A stretch of 64,000 bases of DNA from Lojkania enalia (GCA_010094045.1 ML986601.1:344801-408800); one strand, 5' to 3'. Counted from the first letter of the stretch, positions 10,971 to 22,800 are shown. The notes: generated by a model from the sequence alone, not told the origin. Translations and numbers: made by a program.

Positions 10971-11941
10971 ATGTACGAATACTACTTCTGCTGTGATGAG
11001 TACGCAAAACCCGGGTATGTTCTCGCTGGCTGGGAACATTTCGTCTGCAATGAGTGTACAATCGAAGTTTTTCAGCAATCTTTTAAGAATACTCACGAGT
11101 TTCCAGATTCTTGCTGTGGGGCGCAAGCATCACCAAGGAAAATGTTTGAACATCTTTATAATGATGACTTCATCCAAAAGTATCCTCCTCACTTACAAGA
11201 GCGCTACACTCCGCAGGCAATCCACGTTTACTGCGCCACGCCGGAGTGCGCACGATTTCTGCCAAGTAGTGCCTTCCAAGACGATTTTAGGTACGCAGTA
11301 GCCTACCGAATCAGTGCCCTAGACTCTTGTGTATATTGTGAGAACCTGGGGCTCCCTGAGCACCGATGTGATACACGAGAGGATGCCAATGTTAAGCCAG
11401 ATTGGATCCCTCCATACTCACCCGACTGCCACATTAAAAAAATCTCCTAGGTGTGGTGGGTGGACTGAGCTCAAGGAGGCATGTAGTTACATGACATGTG
11501 GGCATTGAAATTTTGAATTTTGCTTCATCTGCCTCCTGGAGTGGACGTGTTTCGACATAGGCGCTGGTTGCGCTGATTATGGTGACGCTTTCAATGGCTA
11601 AGACGAAGAGGGGTATGAACGCTGCCAGCGAGGCCTCCATCGTGACACCCTGGGCAATGACAATAGCCACTAGATGCAACCAAATGAAGGCATCGATGAT
11701 GGCCCAAACGCAGACGAACTTGATCGGGGAAATGATGAAAATTCCGATGAGGAACTTCCCGGCGGCCAACCTCAGGCTCCACCGAATACACTTGTCTGGG
11801 GTCCCGCACAGCTAATCCAGTAGGGACGAGTGCCAAGCCCTGAACCACGCGTGAGCGGGACCTGGTCACTACCACTTCCCAACTCTGATCAATTAGAATG
11901 CAGGGATTTATCCCGGTATAGATCTCACTCATGGAAATGAC
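10971..11941 (+). pseudogene. RBR (RING-IBR-RING2) E3 ligase-like pseudogene
   Basis: From ATG 10971 the frame gives a degraded RING1 (CCDEY...FVCNEC), the HEFPDSCC segment, an IBR region (VYCATPECARFLP, CVYCENLGLPEHRC) and the family linker DTREDANVKPDWIPPYSPDCHIKK. The frame then stops. One extra A in the A7 run at 11436-11442 explains this: the next frame reads CGGWTELKEACSYMTC and FEFCFICLLEW (RING2), followed by an EEGY..RGLHRDT segment and an acidic tail. That frame has a TGA at 11506-11508 and further stops downstream. Some zinc-binding positions are also lost (AVAYR where a Cys is expected). It is a formerly complete RBR gene, now dead. Expression of the 160-aa N-terminal part is possible but would lack RING2. 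Confidence 0.75.
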
Positions 11942-11952
11942 TACTGTTAGGT

Positions 11953-12270
11953 ATGCAACTATTTAATGACTATCTTCTGCATGTGCACTTGGTGCCATAT
12001 CTTGTCTACAGCTGGTGCTCGGATTCATTCAATGAGTGTGCATACCTTTTCCTCGAGGAGGCTGGTTGCATGGCAGGCCTGCTGGTTTGGGCAGAAGATG
12101 GAATTATCCCATTCAGAATTAAACGCCGGAGTTTCATGGATGATGCGAACTCTGACTAGGATGTCGACATCCTATCTAACAAATATGAAGGCGAGCTATT
12201 TGCTCTACAGCCGTTCATATATCGTGATTTTGGACTAGAATGGCTACATGAGACTGTAGAGGCCGAATGA
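11953..12270 (+). pseudogene. Unidentified coding-like fragment with one in-frame TAG
   Basis: A frame runs from ATG 11953 through TAG at 12157-12159 and on to TGA at 12268. Its end (NKYEGELFALQPFIYRDFGLEW, shortened: FALQPFIYRDFG) has normal amino-acid composition. It may be the decayed C-terminus of the RBR gene just upstream or a separate remnant. No family is recognised. Confidence 0.3.
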
Positions 12271-13114
12271 GAGGCTTAGAACTCGTATATCATTGGGACG
12301 AATGCGGGTTTCTCGTGCCATACTCTCACGGTTCGGTTCGACAGCAATTACTTCGTAGCCCTGTCGGAAGGAGGAGCGTAGCGGCCGTCGTGGCCCGTCC
12401 TGCGTGCCGATAAGCCCACTATATTAAGAAATACAAGGGGCACTTTAACTTTAAGTAACTCAACATCTACACACATGTTAATATGCAAGGTTATATGTTT
12501 TACACGATCCCTATTATGGATTAGCCTGATATTATGTGATACCTGGAAATGATAGTATAAATAGCCTTGATTCTCTATAGATATCAGTCAACAATCTTTC
12601 CTCCTCATCTTTCCTGATACTTTACATAATATTTTCTGTAATTCTAAATAATTTATATGCCGTAACCTCCCCCCAGAGATGTCAATTCCTGCCTACCTAA
12701 AAACTACGTTTACATCGTCGCCTTTAGGGCTATCTTACGGAAAGCGTCGTTATTTGAGACAATAAATTCCTTCACTACAACACCGCTATTAACCTCGAGT
12801 CATTCATAATGCTCATAAACTGGCCTTATCTAAGCCTTAGAGTTTCACCACGATACTGGCATATTATCATTAGCCTTATATCTGCTGTAGCGAGCAAGTT
12901 CGCTACGCAAGTTGGTACCTCTAAAAGAAGAGATCAACAATCCAGGCTATTGCAGCCAGCGCCTTAAGTTGACACATCAAGTCACAGCCACGCATTCATT
13001 AAGTGCACTTGATGTATATCAGGCTCTCATATAGTTAGTAATCTAGTTAGAGGTAGAAAGTATTGTCTCGACAATTATATTGCCTTCTTCATTCTTATAA
13101 TGCCATTACACTTG
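12271..13114. other. Gene-free AT-leaning stretch
   Basis: I see no supported gene, tRNA or transposon end here. Confidence 0.5.
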
Positions 13115-14211
13115 CTATGTCTCTTGCACTAGAGATGAGTAGTGCCGGAGGCATACTATCGTAGTAGGATGCTCCGGGCCAAGCACACGCTGGTACCTGC
13201 TACTTGCCCTTTCATACAGCGATGAAGCAGCTTCATATTGATGTTGTTTATGAAAGAGGAGATCTATGCAGTATACGCTGTTCAGCATGTCGGGGTGCTC
13301 CTTTCCCAGCGTCTTCTCTCTCCCCTCCAGCGCTCGCCGGTTCATCTCCTCGGCCGTCTTGTACTTCCCCTGATACTACAGCACTCTGGCAAGGTCGATC
13401 AAGCTGGCCAGCGTGCCGGGGTGCTTCTACCCTTCTACCCTTTCCCTCGTCTTGATTGCGCTGATTGCCATGATCTCAGCCTTCTCGTATAGCCCTTTCG
13501 TCCACATATACCATGTAGCGTTGCTGAGCAATTGTACCTAGTCTACTAGCAGCTCTTGCGCTGGCTCATGCTCAAACATTGACTCCACATACGGAAGCAG
13601 CGCCTGGCACTTTGTCCAGTTCTGAAAATCTCCGCTGGGAAATTCTTTTGCCGTCGGCATTGTAAACTTCCCTCTCCACCGCTCCAACTCATTCAATGAC
13701 GACAGCCACACTCTTATGCAGAACTGCACTAGATAATGAATTCACTCAAGTCTCTCTCTGCCGTCGCTGTGACTAGCGAGTATGCTCGCAATGTGTCTAG
13801 ATCCTCATCATCTCCTTTGCCTCCGTCTCCCCTCTGTGTTAAATGACCACGCAGTACTGACTCTGGAATCCCTTGTGGATTAAAGAAGCTCATCAAGGAC
13901 AACAAGTCTGCAACCGACGGCCTCTCCTTGCGGATCCGTTCGAACGATGTCTGCCGCCCAGTGACCACTGCATTCGATGCACCTTCGTCTCGATGAAGGC
14001 CGCCGTCATCCCTATTAACCAAATTACCCTTCTTTTTATCATTCTCCCAGAAGTGCTCTAGTTATTTTAGTATCGTCATACGAGGTGCGGCCCGATTGAT
14101 GTAGGCCGCCGCCTGGCTAATTGCGAGAGGTATGCGACCGAGATTGCGAATCAAATCTGCCATGCCGCCTTCACCAGACGTGTCCTCAACCTTGTTCCGG
14201 AGAATCTATAC

Positions 14212-14365
14212 TGTGATAGGGATTTTGGCAAGTCTACCGAGTTGTATCGGATATCAGCTAATATACCCCTTTCCTATGTACATAAATATGGCCTGCTGGC
14301 CATCCTCAATCAAGCAATTCAGTTCCTCATATCCCTCCCTGAGACAAGATTCGCCTCTCACCGCA
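14212..14365 (+). mobile_element. Solo LTR of the copia family, lightly mutated
   Basis: The sequence runs from TGTGATAGGGATTTT to CTCTCACCGCA and aligns over its length with the 204-bp copia LTRs at 47787-47990 and 58703-58906. The shared parts include TAATATACCCC, ATAAATATGGCC and AGATTCGCC. It lacks about 50 bp holding the GATATTACG-type repeats. The flanks TATAC (14207-14211) and TGTAC (14366-14370) form a 5-bp TSD with one transition. It keeps TG..CA ends and CA/TG dinucleotides that the copies to the right have lost. It lies inside the NB-ARC pseudogene. Confidence 0.85.
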
Positions 14366-14849
14366 TGTACAGCTTGGCCTCCGTCCATAGCATGAACTTT
14401 CTCGACTTATAACTTCCCACCAATCCCATAGCCGCACCCTTACTCCGTGATGTAATCAAGCTCGATCCATGGTGGCTCTGGGGCAGTAACGTCGCCAACG
14501 ATGCTGGCACGTCTTCCGAGTCGTCTCGCCTATTTCGCTTCGGAGAGAACAATTCGACATTGTCTGTATTATCTAGAATGATCACCCACCGGCCATCACT
14601 TCCATCGCATAGCCAGTCCCTGACTAGCTTAAGAGTGTCAACCCTCGGATCGTTTCGACTAGGCAGCTCGAGCCTGTCAATGATGCCTCTATCCGCTTCT
14701 TCAACCCGCGCCTTGGAACTCGCGTGTACCTAGAATACCCAGGTCTGCGGTGACCTTGCTCGGACATCGTGGCACTACTGGATGGTGAGCTGCGGCTTGC
14801 TATGGTATTGTCAAGACCGCAGAAAGCATAGTGATAGTAGTAGACCTAA

Positions 14850-14869
14850 CCCCCCCCCCAAAAAAAAAA
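14850..14869. repeat. C10A10 homopolymer pair at the former P-loop
   Basis: Ten C then ten A (T10G10 on the gene strand) replace the glycine-rich P-loop codons of the NB-ARC pseudogene. Confidence 0.85.
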
Positions 14870-15163
14870 GACCAACGAGGGCGCCACGACTGGCTGGTGC
14901 AGCACAATTCTCATTGAGCCAGGCTACGATGTCAGGGCGATCCACGAAATCGGAGTCTCGGCTGAAAGCGATGGTCGAGAAGGGTACACGCCCGCGCCCG
15001 GGCTCCAGAGACGTTTAGTTTTGCAGAGGTTGATAATATCGTTTAGCACGCTATCCGTAAAGGCTAATCCTCCGAAGTGGAAATTCATCGTCATACCTGG
15101 CTCGTAGTGCGGGGCAGGAATAACGATCCTGCCGCCAATGGGCCCGTGGAACTCGTCGGCCAT

Positions 15164-16572
15164 TCTCAGTAATATACGGCTATTTGTACATTATGTAGCG
15201 AGGGTACGAGAACAATAGAGGGCACATGTTTCTGGCCGCATAGACGAGAGCCGAAGGCCGAACAGAGCCTTGTGTACTACGGCTGTACCCTCAGCCGCAG
15301 CCTATCGGGCTTCCGCTCTACTACCTTATTTATTCTGGCACTCTACCAACATATCCAATGTCTTAGTTTTTAACTTCTAGATGCCTATATTTCTACTTGA
15401 CCTTTCATGGCGGGCTTTCTTCCCTTAAGCTCTCGAGAGGCCTTGTCAGATGGTTGCAGGAAAGAGGATGCATGGCTACGGAAAGATCCATTTCTGCAAG
15501 GAACGGGTAGCTAGGGACGGCCTCCAATACTTCTGGATAGATATTTGCTGCACATAGGAACATCACCCGTACTGACAGTTCCCTACAAAAATGAGTGCAT
15601 TTGCCGCTGTAATCAGCGGGTGGTGTCCCTAACCCTCAAAGAACCAAAATTGCGTAGGACACAATTGTTTGCTTATTTAGCTGTATTATAATTCTGTCTT
15701 TACTTGTGCTTGCTCTCATAAACGTCTATTTATATAGACTTTCGCAAAGAACAACCCTACTTAATTCTATTCCTGCTTTAGGGCTCAAATATTATTTAAT
15801 TAAATTAAGCTCTAATTAGCCGTATTAGATGTCGCAGTTGTGCAATCATACGCTAGCTTTAATCATACCTGCGTTCACCAAGGCTTGATCATGTATACCA
15901 TGTGTTAACTGAACACTAAGCCATTCATCCTCAGGCTAATCCAAGTTTTGCACACTTCCCCGCCAGAAAACCAAAATTTCGGCTCTTAGCACGATAGCCC
16001 GCTTTTAGGCTTCATACACTTCGGTTATACTCTCCCTTCAACTTCCCCACTAGCCTATAAATGTCACGTTAGTGTACCGCGATGACCTCAGCATGATCCT
16101 TGTATCTAAAAAGTCCGGAAATTGCTTATCCTTCTAGTATATTAATTTGAGATAGGTGTGACAGAATAAATATCGGGGGTATGTACCTGGATGCAACAAT
16201 CCATTTTCAGCCACTGTGACCTCTGCTGATAAGGGCCTAGTAGACCAACAAGAGTACTTATTTAGTAGCAACGGTACATTTTCCTTTGATGCCTGGTCTT
16301 AACCGCCTTCCTATGGGCCTAGTGTGACCAAAGTTTCCGATCATACGTTGGCTAGTGTGACGAGGCTCCTGCGACTGGTGAAGAGACTCTTGTGACCGGT
16401 GAAGAGACTCTTGTAACTAGGGAAAGGGAAAAGGGTCTGTAGCTTTCAGCCTAACTAGAAACACTTTTATGATCCTAGCCTAAGATATTATGCTTTGTCC
16501 ACCCACTCTCTGAGTTCACAATACCCTACGAAGGATATTTAGCTTTCTAGCTAGAACATACGACCGACACAA
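15164..16572. other. Gene-free stretch upstream of the ankyrin gene
   Basis: No gene is supported. A short tandem repeat at 16371-16412 is listed separately. The stretch presumably holds the promoter of the gene starting near 16573. Confidence 0.5.
16371..16412. repeat. 21-bp tandem repeat, two copies
   Basis: Two units differing at two positions, sharing GGTGAAGAGACTCTT. On the plus strand they would encode a TGEETLV heptad, but the frame upstream is closed, so coding use is unlikely. Confidence 0.7.
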
Positions 16573-19500
16573 ATAAATTCTGTTAGCGCAGTGGGCCTCG
16601 CTGCTAGTGCTTCGCAATTCGTAGACATCGGGGGAAGGGCCTTCGCAGGAACGGTTAAGCTTCTTAGAGACATTAGGGACACTCCAAAGTGGATATGCGA
16701 CCTCCTAGACGACGTACAAAACTCGGTTGGGCACATCTCTATTCTACGAGAGATCATAGAGCGATCCGGCTTCGAGGATTTAGTCCAATCCAACCATACC
16801 ATAGTCAGGGGCGCGAGCGGCAAAATAAAAGACGCCTACGATGATAGACTTGAAGAATACTTTGGAACCTTATTCTCAAGACATCAATCTATCCGCACAG
16901 AGCGAATTGAGAAGGAAATGGAACGCTACCGTGTCTATTACAGAGCGAAGCAATATCGAGCAAAAGATCCAAAGAGTTCTAATGCTTAACCATGAGGTTT
17001 CTCGGGCGCTGCAAGTCATTCAGCTGGAAATGCAGAAAACCATGGCGTATGCTCGACTTTTCAGGTCTCATTCGTCACGTTGACTTTGCTAATTTGCATC
17101 GTAGCATCCGGTTAGAGCGAGCAAGTTCCTCTGCCCAATCTGAACGGCAGGCATTGGTGTCTCCGGCTGATCATCTTAAGTCATTAAGCCAGAATATCCA
17201 GCATGATACCAATGATACCAATTTAAATCTTGCACAACTCCAGTTGCAGGTCGCATCTTCGAAGGCTCGCGTTGACGAGATAGGCAGTCATATTAAGGAT
17301 GTTACACTGGCTGTGAAATCCGCCGACGATACAACCAAGCGCCTGCAGGCAGACTCCGCGGCTAGTTCTAACAGTTTACATGTGGACCAGATACAACTTC
17401 GCGACACAGTAGACGCTACAAGAATTGAATGCCAGCGGATTGGCAACGAAGTCCAGCAACTACGAGATCACATTTTACTCTGGATAATTGGAAGTCGTAT
17501 GGAGTTCTCAACTTATGAGCCAATTATGTCCCTCTTATCCAGTGCGGACAGTTCTGATCTCCGGGTTGAGCTGGCAAGGAAACTCGCTGAGTCTCCTAGC
17601 GGATTCAGAAAAGCATGCGATAATACGCTCTACGGTTTGCAAACGACAAAAGAAACCCGGCTTCGACGTGATCGGCGGGCTCAGAATAGTTGTGTTTGCA
17701 AACTCGTCCTGAATCGGTTAATTGCCAGAAGAGGCAGATTAAATTTTGTCTTCGAATCAGATGCTGAACACTTTCCCGAACGCATATGCTATCTTAGGCA
17801 AAAAAAGAAGTGGAGGTATACATTATCGGCTCACCTTCTGCCACTTCTCAGAAGAACTTTGGACATAACGATTACAATAACTTCAGGAGCTGGTGGTTGC
17901 TCTATTGGAGTCTTCCTCAATTATTACAGGACAGTGAGGAGGTCTGAATCAGAACTATACAGGTTATTTGATCACTTCCCTGAGAATTTAATACAGAGGA
18001 GGTGTGCTAAGCCAATCCCTTTAGTGCAGGAAGGGCGAATTGTATTTCTTAAGACCTCTGGTTTAAATTATCATTCCGAGCTGGTCACAATCGGGGATTC
18101 AGCGGGTGAAATCGACGGACTTGCCCGCTCATTCATTGAACTCCTACATCGCGGTTATGGATGGGATAAAGATGAGTACGGAAATACAGTTCTTCACGTA
18201 AGCCTGGTTTTAGAATTCGTAGTGGCTGCTGAAAATTGTATACAGGAACTTGTTCATCTAGCGTTATACCTTGGATCAGCACCGAGCAAAGGATATGCAC
18301 AATTACAAAGCCTAATAGAAATGGTACTTGCAGCGGGCGTAGATATCCTTGGGTCTTCAAAATGCGGAATCTACCGCCCTTATATTGCATACAATATCTG
18401 GTATGGATTTTACGAAGTCTTGCCCAGTTTCCCCGTACTCGCTAATATGAAGTTCATTTTAGGATTGGCGATGTCTGTACTGTTCCACAGATAATAGCGA
18501 ACTGTGCAGTCGAATTTCCGGACGTATTTGACAGGATTCCTTTCTACGATGCGATTGGAGACTATTCCTTCAACGAGGCCGGAAATATTTACAAGGATTT
18601 GTTTGACGGCTGCATCTATTACGTACTCGCAGTTTTCAAAACACCATTGGGTAGAGATGTGTTACGACATCAAAGAATTCTGCGCGTGCTCCGTCATCAC
18701 CTAGATCTTACGATATGTGAGTACTCGGTTCATGTCGATTTTATCCGGAGAACTTTCTTACAGCCCCATGTAGTATTCGGCTACGGACCGTTCGAGAGCT
18801 CGATCCTGTCTCGTTCACAAGATTATATGCTTCAGATTTTTAAACACAACGGCACTCTCAACCGCGACTATAAGGGGAGTGGCCTATACCCCTTAGATTT
18901 TGCCCTCGGCTGGCCAGATGGTTGGAATATGCTTTTAGAAGCCGGATATAAAGCAGAAACCACCCTGGAACTTTCGATTTCTATCGGCGATCTGGAGTCG
19001 ACCATGATACTTCTCGAAGCCAAAGGCTTCTCCTTGGCAGAACATCCTTCGATCCTGGTAATAGCTTCGCAATCTGATAGCTTGGATGTGCAAAGGGCCA
19101 TCATTGGTGCATTAAAGAAATGCCGAGAAAACCTTAGGAACATTGCGTTGGAAAATCTATTTGACAAGGAAACGGATGGCCAAGGCCTATTACAAGAGAG
19201 TGTCTCGGATTCAAGAGCAATTAAAGTATGGAATGAATTGCTCAAAAGAGGCATTCCCGTACCGAAAGAATTGCATCCCGGGCACTTTCCCACTATCTTT
19301 GCCTTGGTGAGGAGCATCTGTCGAGTTGAGTTTCTGGACGCACTCTATGACGCCGGATTCGAGTTTGTGGATGGAGAACACAAATCCATTGGAACGCCGC
19401 TTCTTGAAATGCTACGTTCCAAAGCTTGGGAATATAGCAATGGCCTTAATCTAGTCAGATGGTTCATAAACAAGCAAGCAAATTTAAACTTTACTACCGA

Positions 19501-20290
19501 TGATTCATTTCCAACAATATTGTTTTATTTCGCCATCGTGTATGTTCATTCCACAGAAGGAATTTCATCTAAATACACTGAAAGTTTTCTGAAGGAGTTA
19601 GCACCTCTTGCGACTTCTTTCTGTGACCCGCTCCGCACGGATGGATGTTCCTGCTACTGTTCTTCTCTTAAAGGATGCCTACCTCCACACAAACTTTGGA
19701 TTTGTAATCCTCAAATGAAGGATCACAAAGGATGCATGTCGATAACTAAAGCATTACTGAATTCGAGTCTTGAAAAATGGGTCCAACTCTGTCGATTGGA
19801 TAGAGCCCAAACCACACTGTACTACAATGAGATGTCTCGAGTTGAGATATTCGACCGCCTTGGCATGGCTCATACCTGCTGTACGTATTCCGATAGACCG
19901 AGAATCTCCAAAGAGACCATGGAGGAAGTCCAACAGGGACAGCTGCGAGACGAGGATTCGCAGCTATCTGGGCAGCTCAACCTGATCATGGAAGCGTACG
20001 AACAACTTAGGAAAGAGTATACGGGAAACTTTCCGGACTTTTGGGCACACTGGTGGGTGCAAGTTGACGAAATCCTCCCTGAATTAAGCCCAGAGGAGCG
20101 CTGTAGATGCAAAGGATTAGACCGCCTTGGAAAAGACTTCCACACTTCAATCAGGGAAAGGGTCAAATTCCTCTCGGAATATAGAGCTAAAGTCGAGGAA
20201 AATGCTCTTAAAGCGAATGGATACTACGGCATGCAATTTGTGGATGTCATCCGGCTGCATTTTGCCGACTGTCTTAGCCAAAAATTGTAA
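16573..20290 (+). CDS. Large STAND-type ankyrin protein with fungal N-terminal helical domain; damaged 5' end
   Basis: The N-terminal segment (SAVGLAASASQFVDIGGRAF...LLDDVQNSV) is the helical domain that begins many fungal STAND and ankyrin proteins. The expected start codon reads ATA at 16573-16575 and no other in-frame ATG precedes it. A frame change near 16830 needs either an indel or a weak 49-bp intron (16783-16831). Downstream all is intact: exons to 17046, 17105-18400 and 18463-20290, with good introns 17047-17104 and 18401-18462 (both with GCTAAT branch sites). From ATG 16841 this still gives 1,109 aa. It holds a coiled coil (about 17200-17480), a TSGAGG..VRRSESELYRLFDHF region, an ankyrin start (DEYGNTVLHV) with further degenerate ankyrins, and a Cys-rich then charged C-terminus. 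It is probably a recognition or scaffold protein. It may be truncated, or a very young pseudogene. Confidence 0.7.
17047..17104 (+). other. Intron of the ankyrin gene
   Basis: GTATGC donor, GCTAAT branch site and CGTAG acceptor, 58 bp. Removal joins frame 2 to frame 3 and gives MQKTMA-IRLERASS. Confidence 0.8.
18401..18462 (+). other. Intron of the ankyrin gene
   Basis: GTATGG donor, GCTAAT branch site and TTTTAG acceptor, 62 bp. It joins IAYNI to W-IGDVCTV and makes two long ORFs one protein. Confidence 0.85.
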
Positions 20291-22800
20291 TCTCGGCGAG
20301 CCAGCTTTGTGTATATATGAGATCTCAAAATAGAAATTGGTGCTTCAAAGCCTAGTGCATATCAGACTGCCATGCAAATAAGTTCATGCTAGTCACTGGA
20401 AATTTCGTCGATTGAAAACAATGCATGGATTCTAGCTTGGAATTAGAAGTGGAAGTCTTCCTAGTGTGAGAGTCATGTAAGATGATTCGCGAGACGAATG
20501 CCATAGTTGTAGTGAGCGCTGCACTGAGGCGATTGCTAGCTGAAAACAGAATGCCCTGAAGGGTAGCGAGAATTGTCTCGCAGCTATCCTATATCCCCGC
20601 TTAGGTTAATACGCTAGCTGATCGTGAGATCCACCGCCTGTGCATGGCTCATACTCAAGGCGCGTGACTCGGCTGAAATGTCATCGAAGGCATCTACCGA
20701 AGATCTCTCTAGGAGCAGCCCTCCATCAGTTTGGGATAAATGATACAGTTAAAAATGGGAAATGTTTTCTGCTAGTGGCTTAGCTACATTGCCCTAGGTA
20801 AATTCGTACTAGTAACTGTTACGGCTAAGCTATTCACAGTTAGCCCCTTGGCAGGTCTAGGGATATATATGTAGCATGTCTCGCATTTCTAGTCAATAGA
20901 CGCAGTTTTCCAACCCTCATCAGAGCCAGCCAGCTCTGACAGTAACACTTGTTGTTAGGGACAGCGTTCTATACCACTCTTCAACTATAACAAAAAGATA
21001 CGAATAATCAAACATTATTGAAATTTGTATGTAGAATAGTATATATAACCTTGAAAACAAAGAATATGGATGGACAGCGTCGTGCTGCAAGGTTCAAAGT
21101 CTGAAGTGAGGCATTGAAGACCTTATCCGAATACTTCCAGGCGAGTGTGGAATTGTAAGCAGGAGTGGGTGGGGACCGTATGGGGGTTGTATTGATGGAT
21201 TTATTGATGACTGTGCTAATGGTTGTCCTGACCTGTCGGTCAAGATATAGTGGGGGAATATATAGTACATGAGACTGCTTAATCAAGGGTTGCATAGCTG
21301 ATCAGACACGTGACTTGAGCTTACAGAAATTCAGTGCTGCTAATGATGATCATGCTGTGGTACTGAAAGACGAGAATATCAATGCAATTTACGTGTGATT
21401 CACTAAAATGGACGACTAGGATAAAGAATAGTTGTGGAAATTTGGCCAAATTTGCCAGTTGACAGGCATCCTTAGAATTTGGAAAATTATCAATGCCGGC
21501 GACTAATATCTCTTCAATCGCAAGTTATTGACAGAATTCTTTAATTGGCGGCAAGTAAAGATTGTAGACATGGCACGCATGAAAACGGAGTTTGCCCTAC
21601 AATTACCTCTCCCCTGCTTTTCTTCGACCATGCAAGAGCTTCGGTAAGATTATGAAATTTCTGGCGTACAACTGTGCTGGCCATATTTAGGGAAAGTGGC
21701 CTTATGGATTCAGGTGGACCTATCAGCATCTTTGCCCACCTGACTTTGTTGGTGAGTAAACTTCGCGACGGATCCTATTCAAGTTGACGCCAGCTATAGG
21801 TCCCATAAATCGCGCATGTGACGAGCTGAAATCATCCCTTTATTTTGAGGCATGGAGCCATGTTGGTGACCTCTTGGGTCGACATGACTACTATTGCAGT
21901 ATCTGGGAACCCACAGCTGGGCAATACTTCAGCGTATTGGTTCAAACCAAAGCTTACCCACTCAAAGATACATACCCTAGAAACTCCCACAAACGATAGC
22001 TTTAGTCGTCTGGCAATTTTAACACGGTACAACCGTCCGGATGTAGTAAATATAGCATCAACTGGAATGGAGTGGTTGAGTATGCCAAGGATAATGTCGG
22101 AGTCTGCCTTTATGGGCTTTGCATTAGTTGCATAGGCAAATCAAAGTCGAAGAGGGATAATACGGATAAGGGCTACTAGATGCATCTTCACAGAGCCGAC
22201 CGGAGAGGGATAAGGGGTGTCGTACCAGGCATGGAGAGCCGACATGGTATGTGCCTTGGTGTGGACGGGATGAACACCACTAAAAGCTACTGAAGTGGCA
22301 CAGGGAAGAGAATAGGGTACGCTATGTGCTTATATGAGGTGTTATGCGACGTCAAGGACTACCCCAGTACTTGTAGTGAGGTTTCATAGCCTGCGGTCTA
22401 TACTAATCTAGTAGCAAAAGTAGATTAGACCAAATTCTAGGTGAACTTGTAACAGAATTTATATGCTTTACATATATTTTCTCCGTGGGGCTATGAGGAA
22501 CATTTCACGATAGTGGGCTGGGAACATGTCCATGGACAAGAAACCGTCAATTTTTGCATGTAGGCTTAACGATCTAGGTGGTTTTACACATATAACATCC
22601 TTTTACACAACGGTTCAAAACCAACACATTTTACCATAAAACTCTTAGTTTCATAGTTTCTATGAAATATTACAACAAGCTCCAAATATTGCTCAGCAGT
22701 GATGTATCTACTACAACCTCCGATCCTATAAGGGAACTGGCGGTTTTCCTTTAGACATCATAATTCTTTTGAGCCAAGCACACTTTGCAACAATTGCCGC
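20291..22800. other. 2.5-kb stretch without a recognised gene
   Basis: Short ORFs (for example 21008-21295 minus and 21845-22135 plus) show no domain or family signal. A perfect 8-bp inverted repeat (TTTCATAG/CTATGAAA) is present near 22655. I see no transposon ends. Confidence 0.45.

Larger units (their letters stand above)
13115..15163 (-). pseudogene. NB-ARC / TPR (NLR-like STAND) pseudogene
   Basis: Read leftwards from ATG at 15163, the pieces follow the order of a fungal NB-ARC-TPR receptor. A short Gly-rich N-terminus (GPIGGRIVIP...MNFHFGG) comes first, then FSTIAFSRDSDFVDR and ALVGL at the P-loop. Next are WVF*VHASS, the Walker B strand VIILDNTDNVELF, ITSRSKGAA, AMDGGQA, a GLPLA-type IPLAISQAAAYI, the SFFNPQGIPE winged-helix region, and finally kinesin-light-chain-type TPRs (MNRRALEGREKTLGKEHPD, VLGPEHPTT). 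The P-loop glycines and Lys are replaced by a T10G10 run (14850-14869). At least four TAG stops replace expected Trp or Gln codons, there are frameshifts, and a solo LTR sits inside at 14212-14365. The NTPase is certainly dead. Confidence 0.82.

Noticed and set aside
11434..11769. 111-aa minus-strand ORF with apparent transmembrane segments
   Set aside because: It is antisense to the acidic tail of the RBR pseudogene. The complement of Asp/Glu/Asn codons reads as Ile/Phe/Val, which mimics membrane helices.
14132..14395. Plus-strand ORF of 87 aa
   Set aside because: It overlaps the solo LTR and the antisense of the NB-ARC pseudogene, and has no domain of its own.
21008..21295. 95-aa ORF in the stretch right of the ankyrin gene
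   Set aside because: No family resemblance, no signal peptide and no splice context. Length is compatible with chance.
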